From Planctomycetota bacterium (lineage in GTDB: Bacteria; Planctomycetota; UBA1135): a DNA stretch of 64,000 nucleotides. Under the pieces are notes generated by a model that saw only the letters and a list, made by a program, of their open reading frames with translations, was not told the DNA's origin and made no database searches. Made by a program: the position numbers and the translations under genes. Positions 49,425 through 57,503 of this stretch are shown here, piece after piece (position 1 is the first letter of the stretch; the number at the start of each line of letters is the position of its first letter). The stretch lies in NCBI GenBank assembly GCA_021776925.1, contig JAJFFB010000016.1:62001-126000 (forward strand), read 5' to 3'.

Positions 49425-51743
49425 CTACTCGCTTTCGACCTCGAGGGTGTTGCGCGGACGAACCGCTCGGAAGTCCGCCGCGGTGGCGGAGGACTGCTGG
49501 CGCACCTCTTCGATGGCACGCAGCATGTCCGCTTCGGAGTGGGACGCGATGGCCGCGTTTTCTGCACGCTTGGAGCGCTGCAGCATCACGGTCGGATCAT
49601 CGTCCATTTCGCGGCGCAGGCGGTCGATCTCCTTGCGCAGGGCTTCCATTTCCGCGCGCATTTCTTCGAGCAGCTGACGCGCCTCATCGCGCTCAAAGCG
49701 CGCCCGTGGAGCGGGTGCCCCCTCGGGGAGCGGGCCGAATTGGATCCTGGCCTTGGGCGCCTTCGGGGCCTTCGGCGCTTTGAGTGGCTTGGGTGCCTTG
49801 GGCGGCTTAGGTGCCTTGGGCGGCTTAGGAGCCTTGGACGGCAACATCCCAGCCGAGTCGATTTCAAAGGCAATGTTGCCGTGGGGTACCGGAACCGCCC
49901 AGGTGTTTTCCTCGGCGCCTTCTAGGTGCATTTGATAGCGCATTCGAGTGCCATCCTTGATCACGTTGTCGTCGCTGTAGAAGAGGCCTTCATGGCTGCC
50001 TGCGCCGGAGTCAAAGAAGGTACCCGCGTGGGTATCCGGGGAACCGAACAACATCACGTTGCCACCGGAGTCGCTCCACACCATGGCGTCGTGGTCGTGG
50101 CCATCATCGTCATCGTCCTCGTCGTTGCAATCGCAGTCGCAATTGCAGCTCGCAGAAGGCGCGAAGAAGATGTTCTGGCCGCCACCACCGATGCTGTAGC
50201 CGCCGCCCTCACCGCCGAGGATGCGGTAACGGAGACCTTGGCCGCCGCCGTGGCCTTTGCCGCCGCCGCTGATGCCGAAGCGGCTGCGTTCGCCCTGGTG
50301 GAATTGCAGGACGCGCGGGGCCATGTGACGTTCTCCTTGCTGGCCGCGTTGTAGACGCACACGCGGAACGGCGAGGGAGGCGTGGCCTTCGCCGTCTTCG
50401 GTCATGATCATGAACTCGACTTCGACCTCGCCGTCGTCACCGTGTTGGCCGTGTTGGTCGTGTTCAGCATGTTGGCCGTGTTCACCGTGGAGACCGTCGC
50501 GGCCAGGCAAACGGATGCCGTGCGCTTCCAGATCGAAATCCTTGGCGTTGATGCGCTTGCCGTCCATGATGATGACCGGCTTCTGATCACCACGCTGCTC
50601 GATCACGATCATTCGCTTTTGCACCTTGGGTGCATCTTGCGCGCCGTCTTCGCTGAGCCAGCGCAGCACCTGCGGGCCGTCCTGGTGGTTGCCGCCGAGG
50701 CCACCGATGTGAACCTCGAAGTCGCCGAGGTCTTCGCCCTCGATGCCGCGCAGGCGGCCGCGCAGGCGGTCGACGACGGCTTCCTGGCGATCGAAGTCGA
50801 CTCCTTCGGCCCTCAGCCGCATGGTGAGGGCGAGGTCCTCTTTTCCGCCGAGGCCCTTGAGCGCGTGCAGTTCGCCCAGATCGCCTAACTGCTGGAGCCG
50901 GACGCGCAGGCCTTGCAGGTCACCGAGTTCCGCGAGGTGCTCGTGCAGGCCACTCAGTTCACCAAGTTCGGCGAGGTGCTCGTGTAGCTCTTCGCGGCCG
51001 ATCCACTCGCCCAACCTCTGCGGTTGGCCTTGTTGGTCCATCAGCAGACCGTGGATCTCGACGTTGGCACCCTCGAGGCCAGCCAAGGCCTCGTGGATGT
51101 GTGTGGCCAGGTCTGAGGGAGTGGGCTCTTGGCCACCGCGCGTGGTGTCGATTTCCTCGAAGAAGCGTTGCAGCTCTTCTTGGTGTTCCGGACTGGGCAT
51201 GGCTTCCCAGGTGACGGAGACTTCGCCGTCCCCACCTTCCTTGGCCCTTTCCTGGTAGCCCTGCATCGCCCTTTCATAGGCCTTGCGGGCATCGGCGTGG
51301 GTTCGCTCGAGCTTGATGCGCCGATCGACCTTGGCTTGGGCCGCGGCTTTGGCCTTGGCGTAGTCCTTTTCCTTGGCGCGGTCCTTGGCCTTGGCGCGGT
51401 CCTTTTCCTTGGCGCGGTCCTTGGCCTTGGCGGAACGGGCTTGGCGGGCGTCGCGCGGTGCGCGGGCCTCTTTTTTGCTGGCCTTCTGGTAGGCCTCAAG
51501 CAGGCGGGTGGCTTCCGAGGCGAGCTTGGCGGCTTGCGTGTTGTCGCCCGCGGCGGCGGCCTTTTGCGCCTTTGCAGCGAGTTGCGTCGCTTGTTTCAGC
51601 AGCGAGGATGCCTCGCTTTGTTCGCCATTTTGAACGACGATGCGTTGCTGTTTCTTGACCGGACCACGATCTTGGGCGGTGGCCGGTGACCCTGTCAGCG
51701 CCACGGTGGCGCCGATGAGGCCGGTGAGCAGGAGCTTGTTCAT
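49425..51743 (-). CDS. Large secreted His/Asp/Cys-rich low-complexity protein
   Basis: 772 residues from the ATG at 51743, with signal peptide MNKLLLTGLIGATVALTGSPATAQ; AAGGA precedes this ATG, whereas the track uses a TTG seven codons earlier. Regions in order: Lys/Ala helix repeats (KAKDRAKEKDRAKAK, about 105-130), Leu/His/Glu repeats (LHEHLAELGDL, about 250-300), a His-rich stretch (HGEHGQHAEHDQHGQH, about 425), a Gly-rich part, a Cys/Asp run (CNCDCDCNDEDDDDDGHDHD, about 540), Lys-Ala-Pro repeats (PKAPKPPKAP, about 645), and a C-terminal coiled coil (EEMRAEMEALRKEIDRLRREM). I know no such family. The metal-ligand-rich runs suggest metal binding, as inference. It overlaps neither neighbour in frame and is the last gene of the BlaI-M56 operon. 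Confidence 0.7.
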   Translation of the reverse strand: MNKLLLTGLIGATVALTGSPATAQDRGPVKKQQRIVVQNGEQSEASSLLKQATQLAAKAQKAAAAGDNTQAAKLASEATRLLEAYQKASKKEARAPRDARQARSAKAKDRAKEKDRAKAKDRAKEKDYAKAKAAAQAKVDRRIKLERTHADARKAYERAMQGYQERAKEGGDGEVSVTWEAMPSPEHQEELQRFFEEIDTTRGGQEPTPSDLATHIHEALAGLEGANVEIHGLLMDQQGQPQRLGEWIGREELHEHLAELGELSGLHEHLAELGDLQGLRVRLQQLGDLGELHALKGLGGKEDLALTMRLRAEGVDFDRQEAVVDRLRGRLRGIEGEDLGDFEVHIGGLGGNHQDGPQVLRWLSEDGAQDAPKVQKRMIVIEQRGDQKPVIIMDGKRINAKDFDLEAHGIRLPGRDGLHGEHGQHAEHDQHGQHGDDGEVEVEFMIMTEDGEGHASLAVPRVRLQRGQQGERHMAPRVLQFHQGERSRFGISGGGKGHGGGQGLRYRILGGEGGGYSIGGGGQNIFFAPSASCNCDCDCNDEDDDDDGHDHDAMVWSDSGGNVMLFGSPDTHAGTFFDSGAGSHEGLFYSDDNVIKDGTRMRYQMHLEGAEENTWAVPVPHGNIAFEIDSAGMLPSKAPKPPKAPKPPKAPKPLKAPKAPKAPKARIQFGPLPEGAPAPRARFERDEARQLLEEMRAEMEALRKEIDRLRREMDDDPTVMLQRSKRAENAAIASHSEADMLRAIEEVRQQSSATAADFRAVRPRNTLEVESE

Positions 51744-51760
51744 GTCCTTCGGTATGTTTT

Positions 51761-53215
51761 TCAACGATGTGGTTGGAACGGCATGTCAGCAGCGGAGACG
51801 GGTTCGGCCTCGGGGCTGAGCAATGAGAGGAGATCGGCCAGCAGGCCGCGCATCACGCGCAGGCGTTGCAGACGCTGGCTGATGCTGGTGAGGATCTCCT
51901 GGTAGTGGGGTTGGTCCTGCAGCGGTCCCAGATCGAGCAGCAGTTCGGCCAGCTGGAATTCCAGCGCGGTGAGTTGCAGGTCGAAGGGTTGCAGCAGCAA
52001 GTCCACCGGGTCGACCGGTGAAGGGGGTTGCAGCAGCCATTCCCCAGGCAGGTCTTGTGCCTCGAGGGCGGCGGCGTCGAGCGGCGCAGAAGGCACCAGC
52101 GCCGGCGCGGCGAAGGGGGCTGCGGCGAGGAAGACCAGCGCCAGCAGGCTGCGGCCGGCGCCACGGCGCACGACGTGCTCGGGCTGGCCGTCGATCAGGC
52201 GCTGCATGCGGTTGCGCAGGAGCGAACGGCGGCGTGCCATGGCCGGCACCGGCAAAGAGCGGCCGCCAGGTGTGAGCCACACCGCGACCTCGGTCAGCAC
52301 GCGGGCCATGGCCAGCGGATCGCCGGTCTGGCGTGCGCCCCAGGCGTCGCAGCGCTCCTCGATGGCTTCCATCAGCTGGCGCCGGGCGAGGCGCAGCAGC
52401 GGCTGGAAGAAAAGCAGGCGCTCGAGTGCCTGCAGGCCGAGGAGCCAGGCCGGGTCGCGGCGCATGTGGTGGGCAACCTCGTGGGCGAGCATCGAGTCTT
52501 GCTGGATGGCGCTCAATTCGGGCCAGCGCACCGGCAGGCAGATCTCGGGGCGAAGGATGCCGAAGGCCGCGGGCGAGGCAATTTCGGGGGTGTGGCTGAG
52601 GCGCGGTACGCGGCGCAGCCGTGCGGCACGGGCAAGGCCGACCAGAGAGGTGCGCAGGCGCAGGTCGCGAACCGGCGTGCGATGGCGCAGCGCCCAGTGA
52701 AAACCGGCCAGGCGGCTCAGGGCGAGTAGCGACAAGAGGCCCGCGATCGCGGCCCACAGCAGCGGCAGCCGTTGCACCCAGGCGGCGACACCGGCGCCGG
52801 TGGAACCTTCGGATGCAGCCAGCCCTGCGCTGGCGAGTTCGGATTCAAGCGCGTTGCCGGAGGCCCCCGTTGCGGTCTCGGACCAGGGCCGGGGTGCGCC
52901 GGTGGCCGCCGCAATGGCGGTGGCGTCGGGTACCAGGTAGATCACCCGGGGTTCCTGTCCGGAACCGGCGACTGGACCGGCGGAAACCTCAGGCGCAGTC
53001 GGATTCAGGGCTCCGGTGGCCAGGCTCCAACCCGGTAGCGGCTCGAACCCGGGAAGCTGTTGAGCCAAGGGGCCGATCAGCGAGGCGGCGAGGGCGGTCT
53101 TCCACAGGCTTTCGCGTACCCGCGGAGAGGCCTGCGAACGCCAGCGCAGAAAAAGGAAGGTGCCGCCGAGCCACAGGGTACTTTGCAGCAGAAAGGCGAG
53201 GAGGAGGGCGGTCAT
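51761..53215 (-). CDS. M56-family (BlaR1/MecR1-like) membrane metallopeptidase
   Basis: 484 residues. Two N-terminal hydrophobic segments (ALLLAFLLQSTLWLGGTFLFL; ALAASLIGPLAQQL), an Ala/Ser-rich linker, a further helix near 150, then the gluzincin-like domain with HEVAHH (about residue 244) and the downstream EERCDAWGA providing the third ligand. BlaR1-type proteases sense an outside signal and cleave or inactivate the paired BlaI repressor. No penicillin-binding sensor domain is present, so the signal is not a beta-lactam by sequence. A long C-terminal part past residue 390 holds coiled-coil-like helices. It overlaps blaI by one base (TGATG). Confidence 0.85.
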   Translation of the reverse strand: MTALLLAFLLQSTLWLGGTFLFLRWRSQASPRVRESLWKTALAASLIGPLAQQLPGFEPLPGWSLATGALNPTAPEVSAGPVAGSGQEPRVIYLVPDATAIAAATGAPRPWSETATGASGNALESELASAGLAASEGSTGAGVAAWVQRLPLLWAAIAGLLSLLALSRLAGFHWALRHRTPVRDLRLRTSLVGLARAARLRRVPRLSHTPEIASPAAFGILRPEICLPVRWPELSAIQQDSMLAHEVAHHMRRDPAWLLGLQALERLLFFQPLLRLARRQLMEAIEERCDAWGARQTGDPLAMARVLTEVAVWLTPGGRSLPVPAMARRRSLLRNRMQRLIDGQPEHVVRRGAGRSLLALVFLAAAPFAAPALVPSAPLDAAALEAQDLPGEWLLQPPSPVDPVDLLLQPFDLQLTALEFQLAELLLDLGPLQDQPHYQEILTSISQRLQRLRVMRGLLADLLSLLSPEAEPVSAADMPFQPHR

Positions 53216-53607
53216 CAGGCGCTTCTCCGGGCTTCGGCTTCCTTTTCTTCGAGCAGGGCGCGCAGCTGTTCGAGTTCGCGCGGGTCGATCTCGCCGGCGC
53301 TGAGCAGGTGGTTGACCAGGGCGGCGCTGCTGCCGCGGAACAGGCGGTCGACCAGATCGCCGACCATGCCTTGGCGCACGTCACCCTCTTCCAAGGTTGG
53401 GCGATAGATGAACTGGCGGCCGCGGGCGCGGTGGCGCACCACCCCCTTGTCCTCCATTTTGCGCAGCATGGTGGCGATGGTGGTGGGGGCCAGGCCGCGC
53501 TCTTCGAAGAGGGCGGCGTGCACCTGGCTGGCGGATGCCTCGCCGGAGCGCCATAGGATGCGCATGATGGCGAGTTGCAAATCTCCGAGTTGGTGTCGGG
53601 TCGTCAT
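53215..53607 (-). CDS. BlaI/MecI-family transcriptional repressor
   Basis: 130 residues, typical length. The winged helix-turn-helix is in the first 80 residues (LGDLQLAIMRILWRSGEASASQVHAALFEERGLAPTTIATMLRKMEDKGVVRHRARGRQFIYRP), with the C-terminal helices (MVGDLVDRLFRGSSAALVNHLLSAGEIDPRELEQLRALLEEKE) for dimerisation. It should repress its own operon through the palindromes upstream, released when the M56 protease cleaves it. First gene of a three-gene operon. Confidence 0.93.
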   Translation of the reverse strand: MTTRHQLGDLQLAIMRILWRSGEASASQVHAALFEERGLAPTTIATMLRKMEDKGVVRHRARGRQFIYRPTLEEGDVRQGMVGDLVDRLFRGSSAALVNHLLSAGEIDPRELEQLRALLEEKEAEARRSA

Positions 53608-53632
53608 GGAGGTCTACCGGGGTGCGTTCTAG

Positions 53633-53658
53633 ACTACTCGGGTAGTTTTACCCTGGTA
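53633..53658. promoter_or_regulatory. Two palindromes upstream of blaI, candidate BlaI operators
   Basis: ACTAC-TCGG-GTAGT (53633-53646) and TACC-CT-GGTA (53649-53658) lie 25 to 50 bases before the blaI start. BlaI/MecI bind TAC-n-GTA-type dyads in their own promoters, so these fit as adjacent operator half-sets. An A+T-rich stretch beyond them (TTAAATTTTTCTGCTTTTTTT) may hold the promoter. The rest of the 206-base gap to thrS shows only GC-rich sequence. Confidence 0.55.
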
Positions 53659-53789
53659 GTTAAATTTTTCTGCTTTTTTTGAAGCCGGCGGTACCCATCC
53701 CGGGCGGGCCGGCGGCTCGCCGCCTCGGCGCGAGGCCGGCGCCACCAGTACCCTTGCTCCTGGTGGGGTGCAATCAGCGCTGGGGCGGC

Positions 53790-53795
53790 TAAAAT
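53790..53795 (+). promoter_or_regulatory. -10-like TAAAAT before thrS
   Basis: CTAAAATCCC, close to the CTAGAATCC motif, ends 18 bases before the thrS ATG at 53814; the leader would be about 12 bases. No clear -35 or Shine-Dalgarno is seen. Confidence 0.4.
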
Positions 53796-53813
53796 CCCGC
53801 CTTCCCGAGCGCC

Positions 53814-55574
53814 ATGACCCTTCCCTTCGAGCCTCAGCAGGGCCCGGTCTCACTGCAGGCCCTGCGTCACAGCGTCAGCCACATCATGGCCGACGCCGTC
53901 CTCCGTCGATTTCCGGGTGCCAAGGTCGCGATCGGCCCCCCGATCGAGCACGGTTTCTACTACGACTTCGAGCTGCCGCGGCCGCTGACCGATGAGGATC
54001 TGCCGGCCATCGAAGAGGAGATGCGCGCGATCCTGGCCGAGGCCGGGGAATTCCAGCGTTCGACCATGAGCCGTGCCGACGCCGAAGCGCGCCTGCGCGA
54101 GGCCGGCCAGGAGTACAAGGTCGAACTGCTCGGCGACATTCCTGTGGGAGAAGAAATCTCCTTTTACGACCACGGCACCTGGAGCGATCTGTGCGAAGGA
54201 CCGCACGTCGAGAGCGCGCAGCAGATCCGCGGCGATGCCTTCAAGCTGACCTCGGTGGCCGGCGCCTACTGGCGCGGCGACGCCGACAAGGCGATGCTGC
54301 AGCGCATCTATGGCACCGCGTGGTGGTCGAAGAAAGATGTGCGCAAGTACCTCGACTACCTCGAGGAAATCAAGAAACGCGACCACCGCCGTCTCGGCCG
54401 TGAGCTGGATCTGTTTTCGTTGAATCCCGACTTCGGCGCCGGCCTGGTGTTCTGGCACCCCAAGCTCGGCCATGTACGCCGTCAGCTGGAACAGTGGTGG
54501 TGGGACCTGCACTACGCCGCCGATTACTGGCCGGTGTACACCCCGCACGTCGCCGGGGAAAAGGTCTTCGAACGTTCCGGCCACCTCGAGAACTACGCCG
54601 ACATGATCTGGGCGCCGATGGCGGTCGACGAGCGCCCGCACCGGGTCAAGCCGATGAACTGCCCGGGGCACGTCACCATCTTCAATTCGCGCCGTCACAG
54701 CTACCGCGATCTGCCGCTGCGCTTTGCCGAACTCGGCACCGTTTACCGCTACGAGCCGAGCGGAACCTTGCACGGCATGCTGCGCGTGCGCGGCTTCACC
54801 CAGGACGACGCGCACATCTTCTGCACCCCCGGCCAGCTCGCCGACGAGATTGTCGACGTGTTGAAAATGGTGCACACCATCCTCTCCACCTTCGGTTACC
54901 AGTACACCGCCTACCTTGCTACGCGGCCGCAGAAATCGCTCGGCACCGACGAGATCTGGGAGCACGCGATCGACGCGCTCAAGGCCGCGGCCGAGCGCCA
55001 GCAGCTGCCGTTGGAGGACGATCCCGGCGGCGGGGTCTTCTACGGGCCCAAGATCGACTACAAGATCAAGGACGCGCTCGGCCGCGAATGGCAGGGGCCG
55101 ACGGTGCAGGTCGATTTCAACCTGCCCGACCGCTTCGACATCCAGTTCAACGACGCCGACAATACGCTCAAGCGCCCGGTGATGGTACACCGCGCGATCT
55201 TCGGGTCGATGGAGCGTTTCGTCGGCGGTCTGATCGAACACTTCGGCGCCTGGTTCCCGTTGTGGATCAATCCCAATCCGATCGCCGTGCTGCCGATTAC
55301 CGACGAGCAGATCGAAGCCGCCACCTCTCTGCAGGCGCGCCTGGTCGAAGCCGGCTATCGCACCGCGATGTGGCCCGATGGTCCGTTGCGCAAACGCGTG
55401 CGCGAGGCCAATCTCGAGAAGATTCCCTACGTCGCCGTGCTCGGCGGACGCGAGGTCGAAGAGGGTACGGTCAACCTGCGCATCCACGGGCGCAAGGACC
55501 AGCTCAGCATGAGCATGGATGAGTTCGTGGCCTACCTCGACGACAAGCGGCGCAGCAAGAGCTTGGAGTTCTGA
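53814..55574 (+). CDS. thrS: Threonyl-tRNA synthetase lacking the TGS domain
   Basis: 586 residues. It begins directly with the editing domain (LRHSVSHIMADAVLRRFPGA, with CEGPHVES), so the usual N-terminal TGS domain of about 60 residues is absent. The catalytic domain has the class II motifs RVKPMNCPGH (Zn-ligand Cys about residue 281), RFAELGTVYRYEPSGTLHGMLRVRGFTQDDAH, and HRAIFGSMERF with its Zn-ligand His; the anticodon domain follows to the end. It charges tRNA-Thr and corrects mischarged Ser. No in-frame start upstream would restore TGS. It stands alone on its own promoter. Confidence 0.94.
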   Translation: MTLPFEPQQGPVSLQALRHSVSHIMADAVLRRFPGAKVAIGPPIEHGFYYDFELPRPLTDEDLPAIEEEMRAILAEAGEFQRSTMSRADAEARLREAGQEYKVELLGDIPVGEEISFYDHGTWSDLCEGPHVESAQQIRGDAFKLTSVAGAYWRGDADKAMLQRIYGTAWWSKKDVRKYLDYLEEIKKRDHRRLGRELDLFSLNPDFGAGLVFWHPKLGHVRRQLEQWWWDLHYAADYWPVYTPHVAGEKVFERSGHLENYADMIWAPMAVDERPHRVKPMNCPGHVTIFNSRRHSYRDLPLRFAELGTVYRYEPSGTLHGMLRVRGFTQDDAHIFCTPGQLADEIVDVLKMVHTILSTFGYQYTAYLATRPQKSLGTDEIWEHAIDALKAAAERQQLPLEDDPGGGVFYGPKIDYKIKDALGREWQGPTVQVDFNLPDRFDIQFNDADNTLKRPVMVHRAIFGSMERFVGGLIEHFGAWFPLWINPNPIAVLPITDEQIEAATSLQARLVEAGYRTAMWPDGPLRKRVREANLEKIPYVAVLGGREVEEGTVNLRIHGRKDQLSMSMDEFVAYLDDKRRSKSLEF

Positions 55575-55599
55575 TCATCCCGGTTTCCCAGCCTTGCGC

Positions 55600-57495
55600 A
55601 TGCTGAACCTCGCCACCACTCGCGCAGCGTTGGGGCTGTTGCTGCTGTGCGCCGGCCCGGCGCAGGCGATGGGGCAGGAGCTCGGATTCAAGGCCGGGCG
55701 CGACTGGGATTTGGTCGGCGAAGTGGGCGCCAAGTACAAAGCCCCGGCCGGCTTGACCGCCAAGGTGCTGCGCGAGGACTATCTTCTGAGCGGGGGCACG
55801 CTGGTTCTGGGTTCGGCCGAGGACGCGGTGCTGCAGGTGTTGCGCAGCTATCAATCGCGCACCCTGTCCTCCAAGGCCAAGGACCGCAAATCCTACCTCG
55901 GCCGCTATCGCCTGACGGTGCTTGTGCTGCGCGATGACGACGCCCAATGGCCCGACAAAGAGGTGCGCCAGCAGCAGGTGCGCGGGCTCGCCACCGCCTT
56001 CCTGGAATGGAAGAAACCGCGCGGGGTGTTTTCAGAAAACAAGGCGCGGACTTCCAAGATTGGGCGCTACCAAGGTGTGCAGAGCGAGATCACCGGTTCG
56101 GTGACCGCCCGCGATGAGGATGGCTTGGAAATTGCGCTGCCCTACCGGGCGCACAGCTGGGCGGTGGACCTGCCGGGAAAAGACCTGCTGTTCCTGCTCG
56201 ACGGACCCGACACCGAGGCCTTCAAGCGCGCGGCGAAGGATGCCAAGTCGGTGTGGTCTTCGGTCAAGCTGCTGACCACCAGCGAGCTGGTCAAGCAGCT
56301 TGAGCAGGCAGGGCTGGCGGCGCGCAGCGGCAATTTTCCCGGCCTGGGTGCGGACTGGACCGCTGCCGAACGCACCTGGTCGGCTCCGCTGCGCGTGGTC
56401 GGTCCGTCCACCTGGCCAGCGCTCGAGAAGTTGCCGAAGAAGGTGCGGGCCGACCTGCTGCGGGCCGGGCAGTGGTTGCTGCGCAATCCGGTCGCAGCGG
56501 TGGCGGGCGAGGCTTCCGCGATCCAGCTCGGCGTCACCGCCTTGACCGGGCGCGCCCTGCTCGGATTGAACGACCCCGGACTCGGTCCCGAACGCCAAGC
56601 GGCGTTGGATCGCGTGGTCGCGTTCCTGCTTGAAGCGCAGGCTTCCGCGGCGGCCAGGTTCCCGGGCCTGATCGGCCAAGAGGATGGCAACGCCACCCTG
56701 TACGCGCATTCCATCGCAACCTTGTTTCTGTTGGACTGCTTCGGCAACCCGGGTTTTGTGGCTCGCCAGGAAGAGCTGCGCGCGCCGCTGCAGTCTGCTC
56801 TGGACTTGATTCTGGCGGCGCAAGGCAACAACGGCAGCTGGCGCTACACGCTGCGCGGCAGCGAGGTCAAGGGGCGCGACACATCGATCTCGGGGTGGGC
56901 GCTGCTGGCCTTGTTGCGCGCGCGCGAACTGGGTTTCACGTTGCCCGACCGGGCTTTGGCCGCGGGTCGCGACGGCCTGCTGGCTCTGGCCGGGGCCGAA
57001 TTCGGGCGCTTTGGTTACGGCGATGGCGGCGGCGGGGGTGCTGGCGGAGGCCCGGCCCGTACCGCGGCGATCTACGATCGTTTTCCCTCTCAGTTGTCCG
57101 AGTCATTGACCGGCATCGGACTTTACGCAACGCTTCTGGTTGATTCGCACCTGACTCCCGAGGGGCGCCCGAGCAACACCCAGTGGAAGGCGCTGCAACT
57201 TCTGATGCGCTTGCAGCCGCGGCTCGAGGCGGGGGCCTACGACCTGTACTACTGGCACTACGGCTCGTGCGCCTTGTCGCTGTTCGGCGGCAAGGAACTC
57301 AAAGTGTGGCGAGAGCAGCTGGTGTCCGTCTTGCAGGAGCGCCACCTGCGCAGCGCCGATGCCGCCGTAGAGGGATCCTACGCCGACAAGTCGGTGTGGT
57401 CCTCTGAGGGCGGGCCCGCCTACGCCACCTCGATGGCGGTGCTGGCGCTGCTCTCGGCGTATTCGGCGCGGCAGCAGGAGATTCTGGCAGACTGA
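55600..57495 (+). CDS. Secreted protein with an alpha/alpha-toroid (terpenoid cyclase-like) domain
   Basis: 631 residues from ATG 55600, with signal peptide ending at PAQA. The N-terminal 230 residues are of mixed structure and unknown family (LTVLVLRDDDAQWPDKEVRQQQVRGLATAFLEWKK). The rest has repeats typical of prenyltransferase/squalene-oxidase-like toroids: YAHSIATLFLLDCFG, AAQGNNGSWRYTLRG, DTSISGWALLALLRARELG, and YYWHYGSCALSLFGG. Such secreted toroids are frequent in planctomycetes; an enzyme activity is not indicated, as no cyclase acid motif is seen. The track start at 55519 lies inside thrS. It is followed after eight bases by the next secreted protein gene. Confidence 0.75.
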   Translation: MLNLATTRAALGLLLLCAGPAQAMGQELGFKAGRDWDLVGEVGAKYKAPAGLTAKVLREDYLLSGGTLVLGSAEDAVLQVLRSYQSRTLSSKAKDRKSYLGRYRLTVLVLRDDDAQWPDKEVRQQQVRGLATAFLEWKKPRGVFSENKARTSKIGRYQGVQSEITGSVTARDEDGLEIALPYRAHSWAVDLPGKDLLFLLDGPDTEAFKRAAKDAKSVWSSVKLLTTSELVKQLEQAGLAARSGNFPGLGADWTAAERTWSAPLRVVGPSTWPALEKLPKKVRADLLRAGQWLLRNPVAAVAGEASAIQLGVTALTGRALLGLNDPGLGPERQAALDRVVAFLLEAQASAAARFPGLIGQEDGNATLYAHSIATLFLLDCFGNPGFVARQEELRAPLQSALDLILAAQGNNGSWRYTLRGSEVKGRDTSISGWALLALLRARELGFTLPDRALAAGRDGLLALAGAEFGRFGYGDGGGGGAGGGPARTAAIYDRFPSQLSESLTGIGLYATLLVDSHLTPEGRPSNTQWKALQLLMRLQPRLEAGAYDLYYWHYGSCALSLFGGKELKVWREQLVSVLQERHLRSADAAVEGSYADKSVWSSEGGPAYATSMAVLALLSAYSARQQEILAD

Positions 57496-57503
57496 GGTCT
57501 GCC

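Noticed and set aside
49750-51430. Short periodic repeats that could suggest a CRISPR array
   Set aside because: They are low-complexity coding repeats (PKAP, KAKDRAKEKD, LHEHLAEL) in one open frame, without equal-length spacers.
51761-53607. Beta-lactam resistance operon
   Set aside because: The M56 protein has no penicillin-binding sensor domain and no beta-lactamase or PBP2a gene is nearby.
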